Positions 40,390 to 49,245 of a stretch of DNA of 50,625 bases are shown here, piece by piece. The stretch spans positions 1 through 50,625 of the forward strand of contig JAERTG010000112.1 of assembly GCA_016845065.1 (NCBI GenBank), read 5' to 3'. This stretch comes from Fidelibacterota bacterium. Lineage in GTDB: Bacteria; Fidelibacterota; UBA8477; JABMPR01. How positions within the stretch are numbered: position 1 is the stretch's first letter; every line of letters begins with the position of its first letter. A program made the position numbers and the translations under genes. The notes beneath the pieces were generated by a model. It was not told where the DNA came from, searched no databases, and worked only from the letters and a program-made list of their open reading frames with translations.

Positions 40390-42351
40390 TCAATTTGACA
40401 TATTAAGCTGCATCAGCACGGGACGGTGATCTGAGATAATCAATTCGTATTCTTCCCAACTCCCAAGCCAATCTGATACGGGGAGAGTCTGAATGGTGCT
40501 GCCATTTTCAAACTCGTCAAAAAAGCCCTTCCCAATCAGGATATGATCTAAAAAACTTGGCCAGCTGGGATATGAAGCCTGCTCAACATCCCCGGCAATA
40601 AGATCTGTAGCAAATCGAAAGTTTTCTGGATCATCTAAAAAAGCGGTGAAGCTCTGTGTTACTCCAACATCATCAAGTTGGTCATTCCAATCTCCCAGAA
40701 CGATGATATTTTCCTCACCTATCTCCATTCCAAGACTTAGATACTCATGCAACTCTGCCACCGATTTTTTGCGTCTTTCAAGACCATTACCACAACACTT
40801 CAAGTGCAGATCAATGATTGAAACAGGTTCTCGTTTTCCATCCACTGTCCAGACAAAATCAACGCGAAGGGGTGGACGTCCGGCAAAATTGTAATCAGAA
40901 TGTGCGAAGGGTTCTTCCCTACCCACATAGGCTAGCACACTTTTCTTGTATATTACAGCTTGATCAAAAAAGCTTGATTGCCTGGTTACTACATAATCAT
41001 AAGTGGGGATAAGATCCACCATGGCGGCAAATTGCTCAAGACTTCCAATCTCCTGCACAGCATAAACATCAGCATTCATTTTTTGCATGATCTCAGCCAC
41101 TGCTGTAATGGTACTGTCCTTGGATTTGGGGAACCATTCCATGTTCCAGGTAACTACATCAAGAAAGTTGTCTTGATTATAGTTGGGGACTTCAAAATTC
41201 CAACGCTCCAGCACAGAGACTTCCCTCGCAACAGGGTTATTCTGAGCCTTACTAAAATCTCGTGTTTTTACAAAGCTACGTGATTGCTCCAATTCAACAA
41301 GATGCTTTGCCATAGCCTGATCCGGCCGAATATCATCTGTGCTCAAGGTAAATAGTACACCTCTGGCAAAAGGATTCTTATACCCCGCCAATGTACCTGT
41401 CTCTCGATGAACATATAGAACGATGTGGCCAATGTTGCTGGCTCCACCATAGCCTTGAACGATCAGTGTATGCGTCTGTGGATCTTCCCAGGGTGAATTA
41501 TACCCCGCATTGGTTCCACCAGATACGATGAGATCCAGGCCTTCAACCAGATGACCCAGTTCAAGGTTTGTGATAACTCTATCACTAAAATCGCTCTCTT
41601 CCTCATATGTATCCACGAATTCAGCAAACTCATTTTCTCGCTGATAGGGTACGCCGAGATGAGATAGACCAATGATTAAATTTACTCCTTGATCCTTTAG
41701 AGCTTTTATCTGCGTATTGGCTGAGCTTATTTCTCTGGAAAACTCAACTCCCTCAGTTTGCTCAGGAAGAAGTTTTCTGGGGGTGTTGGAAGTGGTCAAT
41801 CCAAAAATACCAAGTTTCACACCTTGAAATGATTTAACCAGATGAGTCTGAGGTGAAAAGATAGCACTTTTAAGATTGGCACTCAGGATAGGAAAATTGG
41901 CTCTTTCATCCAAGGCGGCAATATTCTCTATGCCAAACATGAATTCCTGCAAACCAACTACAGAAGCATCATATTCCATTTCATTCATCCAGTCAATCAT
42001 GGCTCGACCTGAATCAGCCATACCCAGGGGAGTTCCCTGGAAGATGTTACCACCATCCAGAAGGAGTACTTCTGAACCTTCCGTATCGGCCAGATCTCGA
42101 ATCTCATTTACATAGGTATACATGGAAGCACCACCACCCAGGTCAGGTGGAAATTCAGGATTCATAAACCAGGCCTTGGAAGGAGCTATCCCTCCGTGCA
42201 GGTCATTTGTGAAAAGTAGATGAATTTTGAGATACTCTGGGGAGTCGAATTTTTTGTTATAAGTTGAAGTCTGGGCGTCCACAAAATCTGGTTTAACTAG
42301 CACCAGAATGAATGCTACAAAAAAGAAGCCCAGTATGGGAAATCGTTTCAC
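40390..42351 (-). CDS. Metallophosphoesterase-like domain fused to EEP nuclease/phosphatase domain
   Basis: A 653-residue exported protein (signal MKRFPILGFFFVAFILVLVK, cut near 27). The N-terminal half (about 40-345) follows the UshA/5'-nucleotidase layout (LLFTNDLHGG, NIFQGTPLG, FPILSANL, GVKLGIFGLTTSNTP, LIIGLSHLG). However, the usual metal-binding motifs are changed: GD to GN (DGGNIF), GNHE to GLQE and GGHSH to GGTNA, so this half may be catalytically dead. The C-terminal half (about 400-650) is an EEP domain with intact motifs (TWNMEWF, VQEIG, DLHLKCCG, LGDWND, SDHRPV). The 5'-nucleotidase C-terminal domain is absent. ATGA overlap with the upstream barrel gene; the downstream EEP lipoprotein follows within 11 nt. 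Confidence 0.85.
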   Translation of the reverse strand: MKRFPILGFFFVAFILVLVKPDFVDAQTSTYNKKFDSPEYLKIHLLFTNDLHGGIAPSKAWFMNPEFPPDLGGGASMYTYVNEIRDLADTEGSEVLLLDGGNIFQGTPLGMADSGRAMIDWMNEMEYDASVVGLQEFMFGIENIAALDERANFPILSANLKSAIFSPQTHLVKSFQGVKLGIFGLTTSNTPRKLLPEQTEGVEFSREISSANTQIKALKDQGVNLIIGLSHLGVPYQRENEFAEFVDTYEEESDFSDRVITNLELGHLVEGLDLIVSGGTNAGYNSPWEDPQTHTLIVQGYGGASNIGHIVLYVHRETGTLAGYKNPFARGVLFTLSTDDIRPDQAMAKHLVELEQSRSFVKTRDFSKAQNNPVAREVSVLERWNFEVPNYNQDNFLDVVTWNMEWFPKSKDSTITAVAEIMQKMNADVYAVQEIGSLEQFAAMVDLIPTYDYVVTRQSSFFDQAVIYKKSVLAYVGREEPFAHSDYNFAGRPPLRVDFVWTVDGKREPVSIIDLHLKCCGNGLERRKKSVAELHEYLSLGMEIGEENIIVLGDWNDQLDDVGVTQSFTAFLDDPENFRFATDLIAGDVEQASYPSWPSFLDHILIGKGFFDEFENGSTIQTLPVSDWLGSWEEYELIISDHRPVLMQLNMSN

Positions 42352-43721
42352 AGACTATAACTCACTGAGATTGAATAATTGGTCTTGGATTCCCGAACAT
42401 TTTCATATGTGTTTGCTGACATATCTACAGGAACAAAAATATCGTAGTATCTGTATGCCAGCGAAGAAAGCTGCACAGCCACATCAAACTGGAGCGGTCC
42501 ACTTTTCCATCCTGAACCACCACTGAGAACTGCCATAGATAGTTCACTATCCAGTGGAGATTCTGACCACCTAAAACCTGCTCGAAAAGGAACGTTGTCA
42601 TTTACCCAATGTTCGATTCCACCACTTATTGTAAAAGCTTCCTGCATGGGAAATTCGAATGGCGTATCGGCCTGGATAATAGAATCACTATAACTTAATT
42701 CATATTGTGTCCAATCTTGATAAGCTAGTGATACATATACTGATGTTGGTAAGCTGTTGGAGGGTTTCATCCTCAACCCCAGTTCCAGACGAGCGGGAAT
42801 ATTGACAATCGTCCCGAGCGAATCAGAAGCCCATTCCAAAATCGGTAAATCCAGCTCCGAATCGTAAAGAGGAATGGCTCCCTGACGCGTAGATTCAAGT
42901 GTATATGCTGTTTGAAAACTGGCGCTAAATCTCCAATGCAATCCGAAATCCTTGATAAGCCCAACATTCACAATTAGTGGAGTATTATCCAACTCCCAGC
43001 TTTCGGTTTCTAGTGCGCTTTCGCCTGCTGCAAGGGGGGAAACATCTGAACTATCTAATACTGAAATACCATACTCATTCTTTAGATCAACAGCATTGAC
43101 CATTCGCAATCCCAGGCCTGTAGACCAGGATCCAAAGCTCGTTCCTAGACTGACGCCTGAGGCTTGTAACACACCGGACTGATTCAAGTGATGATATCCA
43201 ACTAAAGGGTCTCTATTAATATTTGGTGAATATAGGCTACCTCTAATCTCTTCCTTGAAGGTAAATGCTGGAGTCAGGAACGGTGTTGAAGCCAGAGAAG
43301 CCGAAAGTTTTCCACTCCCCCAGGTTACACCTCCAGAGAAGGTGTTTTGTATACCTTTGGAAACCACATAGATATTATTGGTAACCACATCTCCAAACTG
43401 ATCGATTGCTGGATAGGATCTATTTTCATTGGTTGTCAGCGCACCAAAGGAGCCACTGAGTATGAGTCCTTTAAATCCAGCCTGGTTAGCAGGATTTGAG
43501 AAGGTACTCATTGCCGAGCTATAATCAGATGTATTGGCCCCCGATAAAGCCACATCTCGACTGTGAGTCATATCCAACTGATTCAAAAGGAGTGGATTAA
43601 AATAACTCTGAGCGAAAAGCGTGGTGTTTAATAGTAACAGCAATACAATGCTGAAGATTCTGAAAGGTCTCATCGTGTCCATGGAGGTCTTCTTATCATT
43701 CATTTTAAATATGTTTGTCAT
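42348..43721 (-). CDS. Outer-membrane beta-barrel (OMPP1/FadL-like)
   Basis: A 457-residue outer-membrane protein. After a long charged start and hydrophobic segment (FRIFSIVLLLLLNTTLFAQ) comes NPAN-type sequence (MSTFSNPANQAGF), typical of the FadL/OMPP1 and PorV-like barrel families, then alternating strands to the C-terminus (TNYSISVSYSL). An AGGTGA ribosome site overlapping the upstream stop supports the first ATG; Met17 (43673) would give a shorter signal. It may move hydrophobic or other substrates across the outer membrane; the substrate is not known. It sits between the HhH barrel and the phosphoesterase fusion. Confidence 0.72.
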   Translation of the reverse strand: MTNIFKMNDKKTSMDTMRPFRIFSIVLLLLLNTTLFAQSYFNPLLLNQLDMTHSRDVALSGANTSDYSSAMSTFSNPANQAGFKGLILSGSFGALTTNENRSYPAIDQFGDVVTNNIYVVSKGIQNTFSGGVTWGSGKLSASLASTPFLTPAFTFKEEIRGSLYSPNINRDPLVGYHHLNQSGVLQASGVSLGTSFGSWSTGLGLRMVNAVDLKNEYGISVLDSSDVSPLAAGESALETESWELDNTPLIVNVGLIKDFGLHWRFSASFQTAYTLESTRQGAIPLYDSELDLPILEWASDSLGTIVNIPARLELGLRMKPSNSLPTSVYVSLAYQDWTQYELSYSDSIIQADTPFEFPMQEAFTISGGIEHWVNDNVPFRAGFRWSESPLDSELSMAVLSGGSGWKSGPLQFDVAVQLSSLAYRYYDIFVPVDMSANTYENVRESKTNYSISVSYSL

Positions 43722-43729
43722 TTCATCAC

Positions 43730-46252
43730 CTAAAAGGCATAGTCCAGTTGAATTCTAAAATCTGTAGTCTCAGTAAAATAGTTAATACCTGTCTGTGGTG
43801 ATCTTGAGGAAGCAGAAGGTGCACCGAAAGCATAGTTGGAAATTGCAGATCCTTCATCCCAGGTAAGTTTGGCTCTGACGGCCCAGTGGTTCCCAAGACG
43901 AGAAAATGCAGTCAGATACCAACGTATTGCTCCATTGGGAGAATCAAATACCTGAAAATCAGTATCCTCAAAACTCCAGAAAAAGCCTTTGTAATAGGCA
44001 ATATGTCCGATGAGTTTAAAACTCTCAGTGAAATTATGAGTCATTGTGAATCCCAAGGCATTCCCCGGACTATAGGCCTGTCCTACTGGAGAGTTATTGT
44101 TTGCCCCCGTCGCAAGATCAATGGTCAATCGTCGACGTGGATCAAACTGGGTTCCGGAGTTTGCATAAGTCACCTGAAGTTGATCATAACCTGAAAGTCT
44201 CATTCTTGCTGTAAAGATTGTCTCCCGGTTTTCGTATCCTGTAGGGGCAAAGATATTAAATCTCCCACGAGCTTGCCATTTTTGTCGGACTCGGAATCGA
44301 TAGTTAAAGGTAGGTCGATATTCTAGCGTTGCCACGGTGCGGAAATATCTTGACCCATCCGCGACGCGTGTCCAGGTGTCAAAGTTCGTCGTCAATAACC
44401 AGGCACGATGCATTTGATAGCGACTACTGACATAAACACCCCTTTCAGCCTGAGGTTGTGAAGCACCTGCATATAGATATGAGAATGCAGGGTTCTTCAA
44501 ATAATAGTAGTCCTCAAAAATGCTGCTCTTATAGCGCTGATAATTTGAAAAACTACGCTGATAGGGGTTGTCAAAACCCAGGTCATAATCTCGATAAAGG
44601 ACCATGAAGTTAAAATTGTCAAACTGGAGGTAGGCATTGGCTACCAAGGCTCTAGGATCATCGCTAATTGATAAGATTTCACTATCCTTATCCAAAACCG
44701 CCCATTCAACCTGAAGTGCTAGATTGCTGATAACCGTATTAAACTCCAATCCTTGAACACGTCGATTTGCTTTTGCTACGTCCCACATTGATGAGGTTGC
44801 TGATGAAGCATGCATAGCAGCTACTTCCGTGTCTGCACCATTCCCGGATGAATTCAGGAACAAACCCGTGTTTGCAGGGAGAATCAAGGTCAGGAGTGGG
44901 TCAGGTCTTAGCTCTTTATCATAGAGACTTTCATAGCTGGAAAAGCCGATAAAAGTTCCCGGATTAATTTCATAACGAAGATTGCCACCATAGGTAACTT
45001 CCTCAACTGCGTTGAGCATATCCAGGGTATCCTGCACAAAATAGTCATAGTGATGTCTAGGATACATGGTGATCAGAGTACTGAATGATTGACCATCTGA
45101 ATTCAGAATGGCATCTCTATCGTTTTTTGATACGAATGCCATGAACTTAAAGCTGTTAAATAGTGACCCCTGTATACCAGCACCCCTCAATGCATACTGC
45201 TGAGTTCTGGAAAGATCTGAGAAGATACCGGTAACACGTTTGTTCCATCCATAGCCCGAATAACGGGGTGATCGAAAATCAGTGGACTGCATCACAAGCC
45301 CCTGACCGATGGTCGCTGAATAGTTTCCCAGCACCAGACGATCCAGGTGGAGTGGTCCCAAATCATAATCTGCAACCGTAAATGATAGTTTTACTTCTGG
45401 AAGATCACTCTCTTCAAAATATCGATGTGATTCACCAAGCTGACGATTGTACGAGATACCTGCCTTCCAATGCCGGGAATTAGTGAATGACAGTTTGTGA
45501 AGAACATCTGGTCTAGACGCCATATTATCCAGGAGCTCGCCTTTCTTCAATGCGGCTAGATTCTCAATCTGCAGAGTTGCTGCAACAGCTTCTTCCTCTG
45601 AATTTGTTGAGGGGATGGATTTTACCACCATGTTATACCAAACATGCATCTGTCCATCTTCAGGCTCACTGTAGGTGACGAATTCACGCAAATTGCGATA
45701 ACCATAATAGGACAAACCTATGGCATTTCTGAGCCACCTTGCAGATCCAATGGAATCAACTTCTGCACGTAGCTTGAGTACGGCTACAGCATCTATTTGA
45801 CTCACATTTTGAAAGGACACCAGATCATCGTAGGTTGCCGTGTTCACATTGATGGGTTCTGCCAAACGCTCCAACCAGAGTTCCATCAATCCTTCACTGG
45901 CACCTTCTGTTGAGGTCCAATCTTCCACCTTTCGATACTGATCCTGTAAGCGCGTGTTGCTAGACGCCTCTTCATCTGGTTTGAGAACTAGTCGTGGTTT
46001 TAGAGCTTCGATATCCACATGCTCCAATTCGGAAACATTAACCAGCTCATATATACTCTCAAGTGGACCATGGTATTGCACATATTCGTATAGTGCGTAC
46101 ATCTGCTCCTCAGAAAGGGGCAAGTCCTTTAGCTCTGAGAGCGAGGCGTTGTTGATATCCACAGGATTCGCCAAGACCAAGGTCAGCATAAACATGCTCA
46201 CTGTGGTCATTTGAATCACTTTCTTGAATATCATTGATATTTGTCTAATCAT
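43730..46252 (-). CDS. Helix-hairpin-helix outer-membrane barrel protein
   Basis: An 840-residue protein. Signal near 1-28 (MTTVSMFMLTLVLANPV). Two ComEA-like helix-hairpin-helix units follow: VDINNASLSELKDLP at about 31-90 and INVNTATYDDLVSFQNVSQI at about 133-195. HhH units bind DNA in ComEA and many repair proteins. The rest (about 200-840) is rich in aromatic beta-strands and ends ETTDFRIQLDYAF, an outer-membrane barrel C-terminus. Proteins of this plan occur across FCB bacteria, but I know of no assigned role. Neighbours are a PorV/PorQ-like protein 9 nt upstream and a FadL-like barrel 8 nt downstream. Confidence 0.82.
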   Translation of the reverse strand: MIRQISMIFKKVIQMTTVSMFMLTLVLANPVDINNASLSELKDLPLSEEQMYALYEYVQYHGPLESIYELVNVSELEHVDIEALKPRLVLKPDEEASSNTRLQDQYRKVEDWTSTEGASEGLMELWLERLAEPINVNTATYDDLVSFQNVSQIDAVAVLKLRAEVDSIGSARWLRNAIGLSYYGYRNLREFVTYSEPEDGQMHVWYNMVVKSIPSTNSEEEAVAATLQIENLAALKKGELLDNMASRPDVLHKLSFTNSRHWKAGISYNRQLGESHRYFEESDLPEVKLSFTVADYDLGPLHLDRLVLGNYSATIGQGLVMQSTDFRSPRYSGYGWNKRVTGIFSDLSRTQQYALRGAGIQGSLFNSFKFMAFVSKNDRDAILNSDGQSFSTLITMYPRHHYDYFVQDTLDMLNAVEEVTYGGNLRYEINPGTFIGFSSYESLYDKELRPDPLLTLILPANTGLFLNSSGNGADTEVAAMHASSATSSMWDVAKANRRVQGLEFNTVISNLALQVEWAVLDKDSEILSISDDPRALVANAYLQFDNFNFMVLYRDYDLGFDNPYQRSFSNYQRYKSSIFEDYYYLKNPAFSYLYAGASQPQAERGVYVSSRYQMHRAWLLTTNFDTWTRVADGSRYFRTVATLEYRPTFNYRFRVRQKWQARGRFNIFAPTGYENRETIFTARMRLSGYDQLQVTYANSGTQFDPRRRLTIDLATGANNNSPVGQAYSPGNALGFTMTHNFTESFKLIGHIAYYKGFFWSFEDTDFQVFDSPNGAIRWYLTAFSRLGNHWAVRAKLTWDEGSAISNYAFGAPSASSRSPQTGINYFTETTDFRIQLDYAF

Positions 46253-46261
46253 GTCAATGAC

Positions 46262-47173
46262 CTAAAACGGATCTACAAAGTCATAGGCCAGCGATAATTG
46301 ATGTGTCGCAGGCAGAACGGGGTGAGTAAGGATTGCATAATCCAACACGATTCCCTTGGCGTTGAAACTGAAACCAGTGCCTAAGCGATTGGGCTGTGAT
46401 TGGATACCTGCGCGCAATGTGAAATAGGTGTTTAGTCCATATTCCAGACCAGCATGCAACTCAGTATCAAATCCTGGGCTGCTCACCAACATAAAGCTGG
46501 TTACTACCTGCTGAGTCGGTGCGTAGGAAAAGCCAGCCTGAATATCACGATGCAGGTTGAATGCAGCACTGCCAGAACCGATCATGGGACGATTAATATT
46601 GTGTACAACAACACCCAGCCAGTGTCGCTTGGAAAGTGTGGCTTGAAAACCAAGATCGACGGCAAAGGCTGAGGCACTACCCAGATTCATGCCATCGGAA
46701 CCATCGCCAGTTAAGCCAGCAGATTGACCATAGTCAATGGAGAGATATTTGAGTGTATACCCCATATTCAAACTTGAAATGCGGTCTTCACGGAGATTAA
46801 AAGCATGAGACAGGCCCAGAGCCGTTTCGCCACTCAGTGTGCGGTCCTGATACGAGACGGACATGGATTCAAAGCTTAATCCAAGTTTTCCCAATCCACT
46901 GGGTAAATCCAGAGTAGTTGCCAGAATATTATGAGGCAAATAGCTCTGATTATATATGCGTTGGGTGCTGGCCAGGACAGTTCCATCTTGAATGGTCTGT
47001 ATCGATGCAGGGTTCAGCAACAAGCTGTTTCCATCAGTGGAGTAAGCGATGTTGCTTCCCATGAGTGCGCCGTTAGCAGCAGTTTTGTATGGAACATCCG
47101 TTGTTACTTGAGCAACTGAAATTGCGGCGAGGAGCAGGAGCAAAGAAATCGTAAGCATGTTTGATTTTTTCAT
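46262..47173 (-). CDS. PorV/PorQ-like outer-membrane protein
   Basis: A 303-residue outer-membrane barrel. Signal MKKSNMLTISLLLLLAAISV; then ANGALMGSNIAYSTDGNSLL-LNPAS, the NPAS/NPA motif of the PorV/PorQ family, and alternating strands to the end (HQLSLAYDFVDPF). PorV and PorQ help type IX-secreted cargo leave the outer membrane. It shares one base with the upstream gene stop (TAATG), so it is coupled to a secreted LTD/OB protein, which fits such a role. Which cargo it serves is inferred only. Confidence 0.78.
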   Translation of the reverse strand: MKKSNMLTISLLLLLAAISVAQVTTDVPYKTAANGALMGSNIAYSTDGNSLLLNPASIQTIQDGTVLASTQRIYNQSYLPHNILATTLDLPSGLGKLGLSFESMSVSYQDRTLSGETALGLSHAFNLREDRISSLNMGYTLKYLSIDYGQSAGLTGDGSDGMNLGSASAFAVDLGFQATLSKRHWLGVVVHNINRPMIGSGSAAFNLHRDIQAGFSYAPTQQVVTSFMLVSSPGFDTELHAGLEYGLNTYFTLRAGIQSQPNRLGTGFSFNAKGIVLDYAILTHPVLPATHQLSLAYDFVDPF

Positions 47174-49155
47174 TACTTACTCCCCACGACTACGGGCGCC
47201 AAGTCTGTCAAAATCTCACCAGTGGAGCGGTTCACAGTTTCCAAATGCATGATGTAGGTTCCTGGAGCCACAACTTGATAGATCTCATTGCGACCGTTCC
47301 AGGTCTTGGTTACTTCAAGTGCCAAGCTACGATAATCCTCGAAAAGTGTGGTGACTATGTGTCCCGACATATCGAATATCCTGAGAGTTACCCTTGAGTT
47401 TGCAGGAAACTTATAGGTGAATTGTATTTTTTCAGCCAACTGAGGTACAAATGGGTAAGGTGCAACGCTTAAACTGGTTTCACCTTCACTTTCCTCACCT
47501 TCCTGATAGGGCTGAACATCACTGGCATAGGCCGCCAGGAGTTGACCATCCCCATTGTATTGACTGGCAACACCAAACACTTGAACCAGATTACCGACCT
47601 GGAGCAAGCTATCTGCAGTCAGATCATTCAGCAAGTTTGTGGTATCCCAAATTCGAATTGTGAGAAGACCATCAGCATCTTCCAAACCAACATTTGACCC
47701 ACCACCGACTCCATCACTTCTGGATTGGACTGCACCCCAGACCTTGACAAATGAACCTTGAATTGCATCTGCAGCCAGCTCAGCACTTGTAATCGTGCGA
47801 ATTCCAGGTACTGGTCTGTCAGTTGCCAATTCTGTCGTGCTAAAATTAATAATTTGTTTTGTTCCGTTGTACTCAGATACTTCACCAACCAGATTAATGG
47901 AATCACCCTGCATCAGGGCAGGGTTCAAGAGTCCTGTTGCAGAAAGAACAATACCATAACCGGATTCATCCTGGACATAGGCTTCGGTTCGATCCAGTCG
48001 TGTAATTCCAGAACCGATGGCCACGACAACATTCAAATTTACCGTAGTTCCACTAAAACTATTAAAATTCTCTCGAATGGTCTGTATGGTTACTGGCGGA
48101 GGTGGATCAGCAATGGTGACACCACCAATTGCGCTGGTCTCAGATAGACCACTTGTATTTAGCGCGGTGATAAAATATGCAAGCGTTCCCTCTGTATTTG
48201 TGGCTGGAATTGTGACGGAATAGCTATCACCACCTGAGGCGACCATCGTAAGGTCAGTAGGTGTCCCCATGTCAGAAGGAAAGGTGTAGGTAAGAGTCAC
48301 TGTGCTAATTCCTGCTGCATCAGTTACCTCAGCTGAAATGACGATATCCTCTGTAGTTTCAGGATCTGATGGCGTCGCTGAAACATTACTTATTTGTGGC
48401 TTGACGATGGTCAAATCAACTGCAGACCAGGTGTCAGCAAGATTCTCACTGGTCTCATCATGACCGGTGATTCCGTTTCCTCCAGAGGTTGACTCAGTCC
48501 CCTCTTCAGAGTTTCTAATGAGCTTGGAGCCATCAAAGTGGGTCCCCATAAAGCTTTGATTCTCGACTGGTGTGTCTGCTGCATAACCAGCTACGAGACT
48601 TTTATCCAAAGTGTATGCTGAAGCGGTAGTACTATCCGTACCCCAGACGAGGTATTCAACATCCTCTACGATGCTTGAGACTCCATCCCAATGGAATAAA
48701 ATCAGAGATTCAGCCGTATTGTCCAATTTCACATTAGGTGAGCCACCGATGGTAGATGTCCCATCAATGGCATCAAGCATATTGTCTTTCAAAGCTAGAT
48801 CAGGGCTGGATCCATAGGTCGTTTCATAGTCAGAATTTCTAGCCATACTCAGAATAAGAGAACCCCCCGCTGCGATGGAAGTGTCAGGGAATCGAGCAAT
48901 AAAATCAGTTGAACTAGTAGACCAATAATCAGCACCACTGGGCAAATTATAATAAAATTTTCCGTTGGCTTTATCTGTACCATCTGTCAGATAATAGTCG
49001 CTGAGATTGATCGCAGCAGCCGTGGGATTACTAATCAGTATGTATTCTCCTGCTGAAGGTTGAAGCACGACCTCATTAATCAGGAGGTGATCAACCGCAA
49101 AGACCATATAAGGCATGAGCAGAAAAAATATGCTTTGAATTGTTATTCTCTTCAT
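47173..49155 (-). CDS. Secreted lamin-tail / OB-fold protein with FlgD-like C-terminus
   Basis: A 660-residue exported protein. Signal MKRITIQSIFFLLMPYMVFA. Residues about 20-190 are a lamin-tail domain (LLINEVVLQPSAGEYILISN, INLSDYYLTDG); about 250-345 an Ig-like segment (ISNVSATPSDPETTEDIVIS); about 360-555 a double OB-fold-like region (AYVQDESGYGIVLS, GDSINLVGEVSEYNG, VQVFGVASQYNG); about 570-655 a FlgD/type IX-like end (VTLRIFDMSGHIVTTL, APGTYIMHLETV), without the FPNPFNP motif. LTD and OB-folds are found together in extracellular nucleases such as ExeM, but no EEP domain is in this gene; two EEP genes follow in the same operon. The OB region is a paralogue of that in the next upstream gene. 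Confidence 0.82.
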   Translation of the reverse strand: MKRITIQSIFFLLMPYMVFAVDHLLINEVVLQPSAGEYILISNPTAAAINLSDYYLTDGTDKANGKFYYNLPSGADYWSTSSTDFIARFPDTSIAAGGSLILSMARNSDYETTYGSSPDLALKDNMLDAIDGTSTIGGSPNVKLDNTAESLILFHWDGVSSIVEDVEYLVWGTDSTTASAYTLDKSLVAGYAADTPVENQSFMGTHFDGSKLIRNSEEGTESTSGGNGITGHDETSENLADTWSAVDLTIVKPQISNVSATPSDPETTEDIVISAEVTDAAGISTVTLTYTFPSDMGTPTDLTMVASGGDSYSVTIPATNTEGTLAYFITALNTSGLSETSAIGGVTIADPPPPVTIQTIRENFNSFSGTTVNLNVVVAIGSGITRLDRTEAYVQDESGYGIVLSATGLLNPALMQGDSINLVGEVSEYNGTKQIINFSTTELATDRPVPGIRTITSAELAADAIQGSFVKVWGAVQSRSDGVGGGSNVGLEDADGLLTIRIWDTTNLLNDLTADSLLQVGNLVQVFGVASQYNGDGQLLAAYASDVQPYQEGEESEGETSLSVAPYPFVPQLAEKIQFTYKFPANSRVTLRIFDMSGHIVTTLFEDYRSLALEVTKTWNGRNEIYQVVAPGTYIMHLETVNRSTGEILTDLAPVVVGSK

Positions 49156-49198
49156 TCTCTCACTTCATCGTATAATAAAACATTAAACAACACTATAG

Positions 49199-49225
49199 AC
49201 ACAAAAGGCGCCCGACAAGGACGCC
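49199..49225 (-). terminator. Terminator between the two secreted OB-fold genes
   Basis: On the minus strand GGCGTCC and GGGCGCC pair (7 bp, one wobble) around TTGTC, followed by TTTTGTGT. It follows the stop of the OB-fold gene at 49246, so the gene group downstream may need its own promoter or read-through. Confidence 0.75.
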
Positions 49226-49245
49226 CTATGCAATTCTATTTAAAA

